A DNA stretch of 64,000 nucleotides, taken from positions 62,001 through 126,000 of the forward strand of contig NW_020290044.1 of the NCBI RefSeq assembly GCF_003144195.1, read 5' to 3'. Positions 1-11,141 of this stretch are shown here, piece by piece (the first letter of the stretch is position 1; the number at the start of each line of letters is the position of its first letter). The translations under genes were made by a program, and so were the position numbers. Under the pieces are notes generated by a model. That model saw only the letters and a list, made by a program, of their open reading frames with translations, searched no databases and was not told the DNA's origin. The DNA is from Ceraceosorus guamensis. Taxonomy: Eukaryota; Basidiomycota; Exobasidiomycetes; Ceraceosorales; Ceraceosoraceae.

Positions 1-11
1 GCCCTCGAGAC

Positions 12-235
12 TATTCTACCCGGTTGAAGTACTGAGTGATGCATTGCTGGAGGGAATCCTTGTTGGCGTCCAAGGCGTAGGCTTCGACTTTGTGAGATGT
101 AGTCTTTAAGCATTCCAGGCTCAGGAAACGGAGAAGGACGACCAAGTCAGACCCACTCTCAACGGCGGCTTCGTAGCCTTCCAAGAAGTCGGAGCGGCAT
201 CTCGTAGAGACGACAGCGTCGCCTCCAGAGCTCAC
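12..235 (-). CDS. Doubtful short ORF at left edge
   Basis: A 74-codon open frame reads leftward from an ATG at 235 and stops about ten bases from the window edge. It is moderately acidic and has no motif I recognise. It lies head-to-head with the gankyrin gene, with about 770 bp between, so it could be the first exon of a divergent gene whose remaining exons lie outside the window. A weak GTAGAA donor overlaps its end. It could equally be chance. I assign no function. Confidence 0.2.
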
Positions 236-907
236 TTGTCATTCGCTTGGACCTTGCCTAGTAGAGCTGATTCGCGGTGTATCGACGCCCGCTGACAATT
301 GCTCAGCAGAACACAAGCCTGCTGCAGTCCCAACACGTAATATGTTTCTTGCTGTATCACGAGCTCCTACCACGTCACCCGTTCTCATCATATATCTTTG
401 CGTTGGTCTGTGTGTCAGCGGGCCTCCACTGTATAGTGGATTCCACTAGAAAGACTGGAGCTATAGCCAATCGAATCCTGTGAATGCTGGAGCTCCAACG
501 TCCGCCACTCGTGATTGCGGAGGCCTGCATGGGAGACCTGCGTAGGATGGCATCCATGGCAGCTGCATCCAATAAGCAGCAGCAGCAGCAGCGTGATTCA
601 GATTCGCATGTGCACGGATCACGCTCATCGGCGTCCGCGGAGGACGCGTCAACCTTCGCATGCTCACAAGTTGCTGCGCCATTCATGATTCGTGGTCCGC
701 ACACGACGTGTGGAGAGGTGACGTATTCGCACTCACAAGTCACCGCCATTGTGATTCCTTTCCATTGAACCATCTTTGCTCCCGACTCTCACACTCGACT
801 GATGCTCAATTCTCGCCACTCGGGCACATTCAACATACAAGTTCATCCTTCCTTTCGGCTCGTCGAAAGCTCTCGCCAAAAGTCGAGAATTCATCGACTC
901 GTTGTAC

Positions 908-942
<35 letters not shown>

Positions 943-1002
943 ACAACTCCCTATCTTAACTGCTGCGTAGATCGGATCTCCTCGCTGTCACACACATCCA
1001 GC
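236..1002. other. Intergenic region upstream of NAS6
   Basis: No exon with recognisable protein similarity is seen on either strand. It contains a short CAG run near 577-593 and a (CT)15 tract near its right end, and presumably holds the promoter and 5' leader of the gankyrin gene. Confidence 0.5.
910..939. repeat. (CT)15 microsatellite
   Basis: Fifteen uninterrupted CT dinucleotides lie 64 bp upstream of the NAS6 start codon. Pyrimidine-rich CT tracts just upstream of the start are common in fungal promoters and leaders, so a promoter role is plausible, but it may be a neutral length-variable repeat. Confidence 0.9.
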
Positions 1003-2125
1003 ATGTCAGGACCCGCAGCATCGAGCGAGGATCTAGGTCGATTGTGCATGGATGGTGAGTGATGAAGAGCGAATGATCCCAGCCTCATCGATCCTCTTTT
1101 CACCTGCCGCACTGTTCCTAGGCAATGCCAATCTCGCACTACGACACCTCTCATCTCTATCTGCCGAAGAAGCCAAATCAGCAGTGCAATCTGTCGATGT
1201 GGACGGACGGACACCACTGCATTGGGCCGTCTCTTCCCGCTCCTTTACCCGAGACTCTTTACGCTCCCTTCTCAATTACGGCGCAGAAGTGTCGAGCGTG
1301 GACAAGGGATCGGGCTGGACAGCTTTGCACATCGCTACCTCTGCATCGCACGCGGATGCGGTGGATGAATTGCTGTATCACGGAGCAGAGGTGAATGCGA
1401 AGACTCCGAAGGGCTTGACCCCTTTGCATTATGCGGCCAGCAAAGGCTTGACGGATATCGGAAGAGCATTGCTCAAGGCAGGTGCGCTGGTCAATGCCAG
1501 GGATAATGCCAAGCAATGCCCCATGTGAGTCGAGCTCAGTGAAGCTTGCGCCCTAGCAAGCGGGAGCGAAATGTGATGCGCGGTCTGTGAACGAGTTCGC
1601 TAGCCCTGCTGCTCGTGATGCTGAATTCGCCCCTTCCATCATAGACATCGAGCGGCGTCAAATGGTCACGACGCTTTCATTCGCATGCTTGGCAAGCCTC
1701 CAGCCAGAGCGGACGGAACAGCTCACGAAAAGACCAGGGTCAAGTGAGTGTCGTGATCAGCCGTCGTTGAGCACAGCCTAAACGTTGGCAAACGTCTTTT
1801 GCATGACGCAGTCCTGCCGATCGACTAGGCAACACTCCGTTGCATCTCGCATTGGGTAGGTGGCCTGCCAACCATTTGCGCATCTTCTTTCGCGACTCGC
1901 ACCTCACCGCGTCGACTCCTTCCCCCCCTCCCACCCGCTTTTCCCTCCCTTCCGGCAGAATCGGCTCACGGCAACACGGCTGTGATTCTGGTCGAAGAGC
2001 TCGGGGCTGACAGATCGAGGATCAACGAGGATGGTTTGACAGCTGAACAGATGGAAGGGGTGGGCGGTCAAGAGCAGAAGAGGGTGTTGGATTACTTTCG
2101 AAGCAGCGTAGGAGTGGAGGATTGA
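1003..2125 (+). CDS. nas6: Gankyrin/Nas6-like proteasome assembly chaperone
   Basis: Ankyrin-repeat protein of the PSMD10/gankyrin family, which binds the Rpt3 ATPase and helps assemble the 19S regulatory particle. I read five exons: 1003-1051, 1122-1526, 1645-1743, 1812-1855 and 1959-2125. All introns are GT-AG and phases join without a stop. The repeats follow the gankyrin order: RTPLHWAVS, then GWTALHIATSASH, then GLTPLHYAASKG, then HRAASNGHDAFIRML, then LGNTPLHLAL, and a divergent last repeat. The third and fourth exons are small (99 and 44 nt) and supply the fourth and fifth repeats, so a gene finder that misses them would truncate the protein. The product is about 250 residues, close to the usual 226-240. 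The start at 1003 gives a short acidic leader before the first repeat. The family call rests on repeat order and spacing; another short ankyrin protein is the alternative. Confidence 0.85.
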
Positions 2126-2683
2126 AGGGACAGAAAGTGAAATACATGCGTGGCTTCATTACTCCGGGGTGAGACACGTCTGCTGTAATCAAGTCGCTTC
2201 GGAACTCCAGCGATCTGTCGAACCAGCTGCGTGACCTCGCAAGGAGTTTCTGCGAAGCTCGCCGATCTCTAGGGTACGCCCCGCCGTTCAACCAGACTAC
2301 TCCTAGCCCTCACACCGCACACACACGCCCAAGCATCACTTCTCTCCAGGTCGCTTCTCCCCCCTCACTCTCTTTCCATTTTGCACCCGAGGACCCCACC
2401 TGAGTAAGGGGTAGCAGAAAACGCGGTCAGCTCAAGGCTTTGCGATGAGGCTCGGGACTGCGCTAGTGCTGGACGAGAATGGAGCGCGCATAGATTTGAT
2501 GCTCTGTCCTCGACCACTCACCCTCTGTACATTTTCGGCTTCTTCGGCTCGATGATGGATTCAGCAAGTGCGGATTTGGAGTCCGCGCGCTGCAAGCACC
2601 AATGGATGTATCTGATGCGAAGACGTAGTGCATGCAAGCGTCAGTGATGGTCAGAAGACCCTCCGGCGCATGACGATCAAGGC
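2126..2683. other. Spacer with a possible extra exon
   Basis: Mostly non-coding between the convergent ends of NAS6 and the next gene. On the minus strand, bases 2589-2518 look like a terminal exon: a TTGCAG acceptor is followed by 23 codons (RADSKSALAESIIEPKK and on) ending in TGA. It may belong to the 2684-3358 gene, but no strong GT donor in matching phase was found. Confidence 0.4.
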
Positions 2684-3358
2684 TCACTTTCTCATGCGCG
2701 TGGCCACACCCGCATCCTTGAGCAGCTTTGTAGAGGCGGAAGCTACGAGCGGAGCATCTTGACCTTCTTCGAGCGCTTGCAAGTCTTCCTTTTTGACGCC
2801 AACAGGTCTTTCCCTCAACGCATCCACCACTTTGCTGTTCCCGCTCAAATCCTCCCTTGCCGGAGGTCTAGCGATGGTGCTAAGAAACTCCTTGACACCT
2901 ATTCTTTCGCCCTTTTCAGCAATGTCGCCGCTTCTTCCTGAGCGTTTGGCATTTGCGCGCTCGACCTCTTTAGGCGTTGGTGCTTTAGGGAAGAGCGTCT
3001 CTTTCAAGGCTCTTCTTCTACTTCTGAACAGCGCTTCCATCCCATCCTCGAACCCCGTTCCCTTCTCTGATTCGACGTACCGATGCAGAGCTGCGGGAAG
3101 GAGCGGTGTGTGGGGATTGATGGAGCGCGCTAGTCGGGAAGATTGGAGGATCAGAGAACGTGGGATACGCTCCTCTCGTGGGTCGAGAGGATGAATGCGG
3201 GGCAGGATTCGTTTGTTGGTGTTGGAGACGAAGGAGATCGGTGCTGCTCGACCGAGCACTTTCAGCCGAGCTTTGATCGCGTCCGACATCGTGGGGTTTG
3301 TGTGAATGGCAAGAGGCGGGACTGGGAAGCGCGAGATGCTTGAAGGGATGTAAGTCAT
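2684..3358 (-). CDS. Hypothetical basic protein
   Basis: An open frame of 224 codons, rich in Arg, Lys, Ala and Pro, with no family I recognise. It may start at 3358 or at a second ATG at 3289 (MSDAIKARLK); the first choice adds 23 residues with an Arg and Ser/Pro content that could be a weak mitochondrial leader. Most of the middle is charged and low in complexity (for example FRSRRRALKETLFPKAP). The frame closes with TGA at 2684, but that stop overlaps a good donor (AAGTGAGC), and an exon-like stretch lies 95 bp further along, so the true C-terminus is uncertain. A small mitochondrial ribosome-associated protein is one guess; the sequence does not prove it. Confidence 0.5.
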   Translation of the reverse strand: MTYIPSSISRFPVPPLAIHTNPTMSDAIKARLKVLGRAAPISFVSNTNKRILPRIHPLDPREERIPRSLILQSSRLARSINPHTPLLPAALHRYVESEKGTGFEDGMEALFRSRRRALKETLFPKAPTPKEVERANAKRSGRSGDIAEKGERIGVKEFLSTIARPPAREDLSGNSKVVDALRERPVGVKKEDLQALEEGQDAPLVASASTKLLKDAGVATRMRK

Positions 3359-4163
3359 TCGAGCGCCTGGCTTAAAAAGAGAACGTTCCTCGTCTCACCC
3401 TTCCGTACAGTTCAGAATCTTGAGTCCCACTCACGACTTTACCACGGTGCATCCATCGATCGCCTTGAGGGCAAGAACTCGTGACTCTTAACTCTTCTGA
3501 CTCTTGAGTGACGCGACGAATTGGCCAGGCGCGTCACGTGTTTCTTGAAAAGCTTCGCCGGCGCTGGGCAAAGTCGTGCGAGTCTGCGGGCGGGCCGGAG
3601 CCCGACGGCAAGAGCAGCGCGCGCTCACATTCATTGATTCAAGATTAAGGTTTCGAATCAATGATGAGTGACTTTGACTACTCTTGTGACTAATGCTTTG
3701 CGCAGTGCTGAAGTGCTGATGCATATGGATGCATGCATGTGATGCATATGGGTGTTTCTTTCAAATCACGAATCGTGAATGGTAAATCGTGAATGTAGAT
3801 CGACCTCCAGCTCACGATGGCAGCAGATGCCGCTTTACCGTACATGCAACCATTCACGAGTGCTACTCACGACTGATGAGTCGAGAAGTCACCTGCGTAT
3901 CGCAAACACCATCCCTTTCAACATTCGACTCGTTCGTCGTTCCTCATTACGCCTGTCCGCCGTTCGGATTGCACTTTCTGGCCGCTGAAGTCAGCCATCG
4001 ATTCAACACCAGCATTTATCGCTGGCTCCACCTGACGCCTCTCACGACACACGGCAGGCAGGAGCACCAGGCCGCCTGTCCTCAAGGCACGATGCTCGCG
4101 TAGCCAGCAGACTTTCACAACACGACAGCTCTCGGAGCGCAGCACAATCACTCATCCCAAGAC
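3359..4163. other. Divergent promoter region upstream of MDM34
   Basis: About 800 bp between two divergent genes. It is rich in CACGA, TGAGTC and ATTCACGA words and in GCATATG/GCATGC repeats near 3720-3750. No exon was found. It presumably holds the promoters of both neighbours. Confidence 0.5.
3764..3795. repeat. AATCACGAATCGTGAAT inverted word cluster
   Basis: An imperfect palindrome of AATCACGA and TCGTGAAT words, followed at once by another AAATCGTGAAT. The same words recur in other spacers of this window (10871-10899, 51890-51922, near 21702 and 50068) but I did not notice them inside exons. They look like a dispersed intergenic word of this lineage rather than a mobile element. Confidence 0.5.
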
Positions 4164-7100
4164 ATGTCGTTCAATTTCAAGTGGCCCACATTCTCGGCCG
4201 AGTTTCATGCTGATGCGGCGAGGATGCTGGATGGAGCGCTGAACAGGGGCCAGAAGCCAAAAGTGATCGCTGACGATATTCGCGTGAGGGAGTTGGGCAT
4301 GGGAACCATTGTGAGTGCTAGAGAGCAGGGCAGCATAGCGTGGAATGTGCGATGGCTGAGCGCTCTGTTTCAAATCGCTTACACCCCCTCTCTCGCTCGC
4401 ATCACGCAAGCCGCCCGAGCTGGAAATCCTCGAGATTGGCGATCTCAGCACGGATCGATTTCGAGGCATTTTCAGGTTGACGTATGCTGGGGATGCGCAC
4501 TTGGTGCTCAGCACAAAGGTGCAAGCCAACCCTTTGGCCCCTTCCTCTCGACCCGACACTTCGCTCGGCATATTTCCCGAATCGGATCGCGGCATCCTCT
4601 TTGCAGCTGCTCCCCTCATCGTGCCCATGCAGCTCAGATTGTCGGCAGTGAGATTGCGAGCCATCGTGGTGCTCGTAGTCAGCAGACAAAAGGGAATCAC
4701 GCTGGTATTCAAGAACGATCCTCTAGAAAGCGTCGATGTCAGCAGCACATTCGATAGCGTGGCCGTCATCCAGAAATATCTGCAAAGCGAAATCGAAGGT
4801 CAATTGAGGGAAATGTTCAGGGAAGATTTGCCGGGCATCATACACCGCTTGAGCCAGAAGTGGTTGAGTGGCGAGAGCAAAAGGGTCAGCGGAGAGATAG
4901 GAAAGGAGGATGGTGGTGGGGGTGGTGCGAGTGCTCTGACAGCCACTGCGCAGGGGCCCGCCACCTTCGGTACTGTCAAAGCGCAACAAGTAAACCCACT
5001 CGACTCGGAGCGTACGGATGCAGACGTCAGAGAAGCGCCAGTGCCGCGCTCCACTTCGCACCCCCACGCGCTGGCCAGGGAGACTGCTTCGCCGGCACGT
5101 CGAGGTGCTGCTTTGCCCGCCAACGCAAGCAATAAGAAGCGAAGCGAGTCCAGATCTAGAGTGTCCACACAGAATGCAGCCACCACGAGTGCAGCCGGCA
5201 CTTCACCGCCAAAGTCGGTCAGAGCGTCGGGTCGCAGGGGCGCGAGGGGACACAATGCGAAAGCAGCCTCGACGTCGGCAGCGCCCATTGGAGGCGAGTT
5301 GACGCGCGATGGATCCGAGCCCGCTTGGCGCTTCGCTTTTGGCACTGATTCGGTCACAGCTGCAGACGACAGTCCTCGAACGAAAGTATCGACCGGAAGC
5401 ATGTATGGTTTGGAGGAGGAAGGCCAGATGGCTTACGACCCGACTTATGGACTCAGACCTGACGCTCTGAGAGCTCCGGTGGGCAGCACCTATTCAGGTC
5501 TGGCCAGATTGGCCAATTTTGGAAAAGGTGGCCTCAGAGACTTGGCGAGAGGACCCGACTCTGATGCTGGTGATGCTTCGAGTGCAGGTGCAAGGGAATC
5601 GAAAGCGCGGAGAAGCACTGGGGTGGGATTGGAGTGGACTGGCAATAGCTACAGCCCCGATGCAAGTTCTGTGCTTGCTAGAGCGGCGCACAACGACTTG
5701 GAAGAGGAGGCGGAGGAAGAATCAAGACGAGATGGCTTGGAGGACGAGGCGCAGGAAGGAAGCTCATCGCCGGCTAGCGATATCCAGACGCTGGACAATC
5801 TCGAATTGGAAGATATGGACGATGTTCTGGAAGCGGAGGATGAAATGCCACATGGACCGGATTCGGAGAGTGAAGGCTCGGTTGAGGTAGATCCGACTGA
5901 AGAGGCTAGAGGCGTGGATCCCGAAAGGTTCGGATACCCTCGACCTAGATCGGAGAATGCATTCGAGAGCAGCGCGAAACCTAGAAGACCTGCTTCTTTG
6001 TTTGCGAGGGCTTTGGAAACAAATTCTCCTTCGGGCACGCTGCGCGGAAGCGTGCGACCGGCTTCGGCGGTGGGTGGCAAGCGTGGCAATTCGGTCAGAT
6101 CTCACTCTATGCACGGACGGCCGCCTAGCGAGTCAGGCTCAGCCAAGACAAATAGAGCTTCCAATTTCACGCTTGGCGACACTTCCATGAGTTCTCAGCA
6201 ACCGCGCGTGTTTCATAGCGCTTCTCAAATCCAACCTCCCGAAGTGTCGGACGAAGATCCGTACGAGGATCCAGAGGACAGAGAAGCACGTTTGGCGGCT
6301 CAGATTGCAGAGAGGGCACGATCTCTCAAGACTGTCAGTGCTGCGCCTAGCAGCACTGTCAAAGGAGGCGCCGGCGGCGGTGGCAGAGCCGGAAGCATCA
6401 GAACCCTGAAGGGGGCGACGAGCAGGAGTAACATCGGCAGTCCGGCTGTTGAGCCGACTCGCGAAGCGGATTGGTTCGGTTCGACTAGGTCTAGGCTTCG
6501 CATGCCACCTACTTCGCCCTGGGCCGAGGACGACGTAGAGTCTGACAGCTACGTTGGCGATGATTTGAAAGCCGAAGTCCAAGGGCAAGAGGCAGAGTCC
6601 GAGCTGGAGCTGTTGTCCGAAAGGGAAGACAGCGCACACTTGCCTCGCTCCGCTTCCAACAACTCGCTTTCAGGTGGAGAAGGTTCTTTGGCAACGCTTG
6701 AGCCCGAGCCTATGGATCCGCGCTCCAACACTTATAAGTCGCATGTGTACAGGCATCGGGTAGGCGGAGTCTACAGACCTGGGTACGGTTCCGAGACGGC
6801 TAGCGTCTCTGGCTCTTATTCTGGCACAAGCGATTCGAGAAGCCGATCGAGTGCTTGGAACAGGTCCAGCAACGTGTCGCAAAGCGGATGGGGCGTCGCG
6901 CCTTCGCTCAGCACGGCTCCCACAAGCACTCATCCGACGGGTAACATGTCCAACGAGCACGTAGGCGATGTGTCGCACGGAAGCACGATCAGAGGCGTTT
7001 CTTCGCTGAATGCAGCTGGAGCCGGCGGCCGGAGAAGCCCGGCTGGACCGCCTGGTCATAGAATGACCATCGATGCGTCTAGGCACTTGGCCGACCTGGT

Positions 7101-7677
7101 CACCTCCAATCATACGCTGAGCCCTTATACCCGTACGCTAGACACGCGAGGCTTTACTGTTCGTAGCGCTCCCGTCACTCCGGGAGGCAGCGGATCCAGC
7201 ACGCCCATCACGGGCGCTTCTTCCGCTGCTTATGCTGGGACGGCACCTCTTTCGATGCAGCAGGTGCAATCTCAAAGATTGGCCAGGATGGGCTCGTACG
7301 ACAGTCGGTCGGACTCGCACGACGCTGCTGCTGCGCAGAGACCCGGGCCTCCTCGGCGAAGAAGAACCTTCAAGTTGGGCGGGTCGGCCAAAGATGACCC
7401 ACAAGCATCGGATGCGAAGGTAGCGCTGTCAGATCAGAGGAGGAGCTCTTACCCTGCCCTGGATGCTCGCAGCACGGCCAGCGCGCCTCAAAATGCTGCG
7501 CAAGCCAGACCGGACTGGCAAAGATCCGATTCGGGAAACTCGACGAGACTCGCTTCGCCAGCAATGCAGATGCAAGAGGATGGTAGCAGGCCTGGTCTGG
7601 ACAGACATAGGAGCTTTAGACCTCCTAGCGAGGCTGCTAGAGCTGCTGCGAGCAGATGGAGCGCGATCCGAGAATGA
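4164..7677 (+). CDS. mdm34: Mdm34, ERMES complex outer-membrane subunit
   Basis: Subunit of the ER-mitochondria encounter structure; it carries an SMP lipid-transfer domain and works with Mmm1, Mdm12 and Mdm10 in phospholipid exchange and mitochondrial shape. Two exons: 4164-4310 and 4411-7677, with a 100-nt phase-0 intron, giving 1137 residues. The N-terminus is diagnostic: [14 protein letters not shown], then [19 protein letters not shown], a [16 protein letters not shown] strand and a [19 protein letters not shown] segment. The SMP domain covers about residues 1-200. The remaining 900 or so residues are Ser, Gly, Arg and acidic-rich and look disordered, with a [17 protein letters not shown] acidic patch. 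Yeast Mdm34 is about 460 residues, so this copy is more than twice as long. The frame is open to a single TGA, so the extension is a real reading frame and not a misjoined gene. Confidence 0.93.
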
Positions 7678-7975
7678 GAGGAAAGCGTTTCCTCTTGTCG
7701 TTCCTCTTCCTTTGACCCCGAATGAGGTGTCGAATGGAGCTTTGCAATTTGCACGGCCCCCCATTCGGCCGCGCGCTCAGCTTCTCACGCCACATCTAAC
7801 AAGTCATCCTCTGACGATGGCCTTTCATTTGCAACTTGACTTTCACGCTATTTCATCTTGTTTCATAGTATACCACCCTTCAGCATCAATCGATGAAGCT
7901 CCAAAGCCATCAGTGACATGATGTGTGCTGATGCTTGTGCAGAGGAAGTAAAGCGGAGGGAAGCGTGATCCGCGT

Positions 7976-10639
7976 CTACCTTCTAGACATTTGCTGAGTC
8001 TGCTCGAATTGATCCACCATCTGTGCACGTGGAGGGGACTGCTAAGTACCGAGCCGCTATGCTTGAGCGAAACACCTCGAACCAGAGACTTACGCCTTCT
8101 GCCGCATCGCGCATCTCCGTGGCCATGCGGTGCACCTCTGTGCCCGGCCTGTTATAGATCAGACTGTTGGCAAACATGTGATTCAAGGCTCTTCTCAGTT
8201 GTGCAGAGTTGACAATCTGACCGTCTTTGACTTTGGAACGGATCGTCTTGAGGTCCAGCGGATGTCTCACGAGCTGGTAATAGTCGGGCGCATCCTGCAT
8301 CGAGCCGGTCGTCAAGCGTCAACTACCTCGTCGAGACAGCACCAACCGACTCGCGAGCCGACTCACCTGCTCCTTGATGGGATTGTGAAACAGGTTGCCG
8401 TGCGTATGGTTCGAAACCTCGTCCAAAAGCATCAGCAGCATCTTTTCCTTTTTCCTCCTCGCCTTTTCCTTGTCATCCTTTTTCGCACTAGGTCCAGTCG
8501 ATCTCTCTCTTCCACTGTCCCTCGAGGCGACAGACGAAGCCCTGCCTCTTCCACCTCCTCTGGACGGCCTCCTCGAAGAGACGGGCGATAGACTGACCGA
8601 AGCGCGGGTTGCTGCATCTTCTTTCTCCTTGTGCTCCTCGAGACCAATCGTAGACTGAGATCTTTCGCGAGTCGCAGAAGCTCGTTGCTGCTCATCTTCG
8701 CTCTCAACTTTGGTCACGGTCTCGCGAGTCTCGCTCGGGCTTGCCTTGCGAGAACGTGTGCTGCGCGTGGGTCCTGCGCTCACCGGCGTAGGTGGCACAG
8801 ACTCGTCGCCAGCCAAAGAAGCCCTTCCGCTACGCCTCAACTGCTTGGAGGGCCCGGGGGTTGACGGTGGAGCCGGAGTGCTCGCGCTTGTCGCAGACTG
8901 AATTTTCTCGAGATCACCTTCCACATCTCTGGATGACGAGTCGGTCCTGCCGCCCCTTCGCGGCCTACCCACAGTGGGCGTAGGCGGTTCTTCCGCTTCA
9001 GCGACAGTATCCTCGGCAATCGTTTCGACCGGTCGATTGGTCGACGCGCGAGTGCGTTTTCGCGCTGACTGCTCAGCATCTCTCGTTGCCGGTATATCCA
9101 CAGCCTCCGCAGCTCTCTTTCTCTTCTGTACACTGCTACCAGCCCGCTGAGGGGTCGGCCTGGACGGAGAGGACTCGTGTCGCTCCTCGTGTTTCGTAGC
9201 TTCGCTCTCCGATCGCGTTTCCTTGCTCCCTGACGCCTCTTCTTGTCGTGACGCGCTTTGTGATCGATCGTCGGTGGCTGCGGGGGACGCGCTACGGGAA
9301 CCTGACAATGTCCCGGATCGACGTCGAAGTGCAGACACAGACGGTGCAGGGCTCGCAAGCGAAGAGCCATCCGTCACAGTCCTCTGCCGTGGGCTCGCTT
9401 TTGGGGTACTCGGGCCATCTTGCGTCAGTACGACAGCGGGAATGGCGCCCGGTTGCTCGGCTGACGAAGTCGACGTTTTGATAGGAGGTGGTATCGGTCT
9501 CTTGCTCTGAGGTCCTGCAATGCTCGTTTCGGCGGGCTTCACAACAGCAGCGGCGCCTTCATCAGGGGACGCAGCGGCTGACTTGGGGATGGCAGTGTCC
9601 ACCATGGCGGTGGATGCTGGCGCCGAAGGCTCAGGAGGTGCTTCCGAGGTCTGTTCGGGCGAGTCTGTGGATCGTTCCGGAGCTTCGTGGGCCTCGGCTT
9701 CCGTTGCGCTGATTTGTGCAGGCTTTGACGGTGCAGGGCCAGCCGTGGTGCTGGTTGTGGAAGTCTTGACCTCGTTCGACGCGACAACAGCCTCAGCGTC
9801 GCCGTCCGCCTGAACGACGCTCTCCTTTGCAGCACTGATTGCCCCATCATCATGCTCGCTAGCCTCTTTGAGTGCCAGCTCGGCACGTAATGCATCGTCG
9901 CGAGCACCCGTCTTGACGGCTTCGACTTCCTGTACGAGCTCTCTATCCGAAGCCAAGGAAAAGGTGTCGCCCACTCAAATGAATTCAGCAAGGTCTCGAG
10001 GTCGAGCAGCATATGAGTAGCTACATACCGAAATTTGTCCTCCTTTTCTTTGATCTGATTTCTCAGCTCGAGTAGACGCTCGGCATACAGCAGTTGAGCC
10101 AACTGCAATTGGCTAGTCTTATCCGTTTTTGGTGCTGCAGCACGGCTTTCCTTATTCTTGGGTGTGGTCTGCACAGCGTTGCCTTCCTCGTCCTCTTGAG
10201 TCATGCTTTGCGACTGGGATTGAGCTTGAGTCTCTCCAGGCTGGTAAACGAGACCATACATGCGCATGAGCGCGATCCAAGCCCTTTCGCATTCCCTGCT
10301 GCCAAACACCCTTCCTAGAGTGAAGCCGGCTTTAGAGACAGTCTCAATGCGGGCAGAAGTCTTGATGAGTGGGTGATTGAGCACCAGAGCGCTCACTCGA
10401 GCCCAATCGGGAGGCACTGAACCGACATGGTGCACTGCTTGAGCCAGCAGCAACTTATCACCTAGCGTCAAACGAGAGAGAGAGGATGGGGTGGCTGTTC
10501 CTGTGCTCGCTGCTCCAACGCCCGGCGAAGGCGTTGGGGAAGGAAGAGGAGCAGTTGGTTGCATTCCAGCTGAGCCTGCGAGAGACAGCAGAGGAGCAGA
10601 TCCCTGCGCTGATGATGGCGCGGTGGTAACTGGCGCCAT
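7976..10639 (-). CDS. Bromodomain protein, BRD8/Bdc1-like (NuA4)
   Basis: Probable acetyl-lysine reader of the NuA4 histone acetyltransferase, nuclear. Four exons: 10639-10029, 9942-8367, 8294-8094 and 8020-7976, 810 residues in one continuous frame. The N-terminus (residues about 50-125) holds a SANT-like helical block (LTLGDKLLLAQAVHHVG, with SRECERAWIALM) as in BRD8, followed by a charged coiled coil (QLLYAERLLELRNQIKEKE) that crosses the first intron into RELVQEVEAVKTGARDDAL. A long Ser, Pro and Thr-rich linker follows. The bromodomain lies at about 700-800: LLMLLDEVSNHTHGNLF, then DAPDYYQLVRHPLDLKTI, and the acetyl-lysine-binding Asn in SLIYNRPGTEV. The last exon adds only 14 residues (MVDQFEQTQQMSRR). 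The first acceptor chosen (GATAG at 9943) is the only one restoring the coiled-coil frame. A different bromodomain family is unlikely given the BRD8-type N-terminus. Confidence 0.82.
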
Positions 10640-11141
10640 GACGATGATCCGCCAATGTGGCGCGGCGAGCTAAGATACGCAGGTAGGCTTGTAAGGAGCT
10701 CGCGTTATGAGCTCCATCTGGATGAGCTGCCCGACCGCGAGCACGATCTGTGATGTGGATCAACGTGCGCAGCGCGATACGCGGCTCAGTTGCGAGTCTA
10801 GGAAAGAAGGTTGGATGGCGGAGGCAGTGCGAACCAAATAAGTGATAGGCACCTCGCATTTCTTAATTTGAATCTTGAATGATCCGTGAATCACGAATCC
10901 AGAGAATAGCATGCGGGGCTGTGAGCAGCAACCACGAACTTTCATGTCTGCAACGACTCCAAAGTGATTGCGAGCGGTCGTTGCACGTGAGCGACGCGTC
11001 GCGCGGCAAGTCGGGGTGGTTCATTCGTGATTCAATTCTGGCTTCTCTCTCCTGCATACACACTCGATCGTCAGCGCGCAATCAGCCACCATCACCGCTC
11101 AATCAATCGATCACAATCCTGCAACACGCTCAGCTTCCATA
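10640..11141. other. Divergent promoter between bromodomain gene and SPC19
   Basis: About 500 bp shared by two head-to-head genes. It has AATCTTGAATGATCCGTGAA/TCACGAATCC words at 10871-10899 and a further ATTCGTGATTC near 11024-11034. No clear TATA box and no coding exon were seen. Confidence 0.5.
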
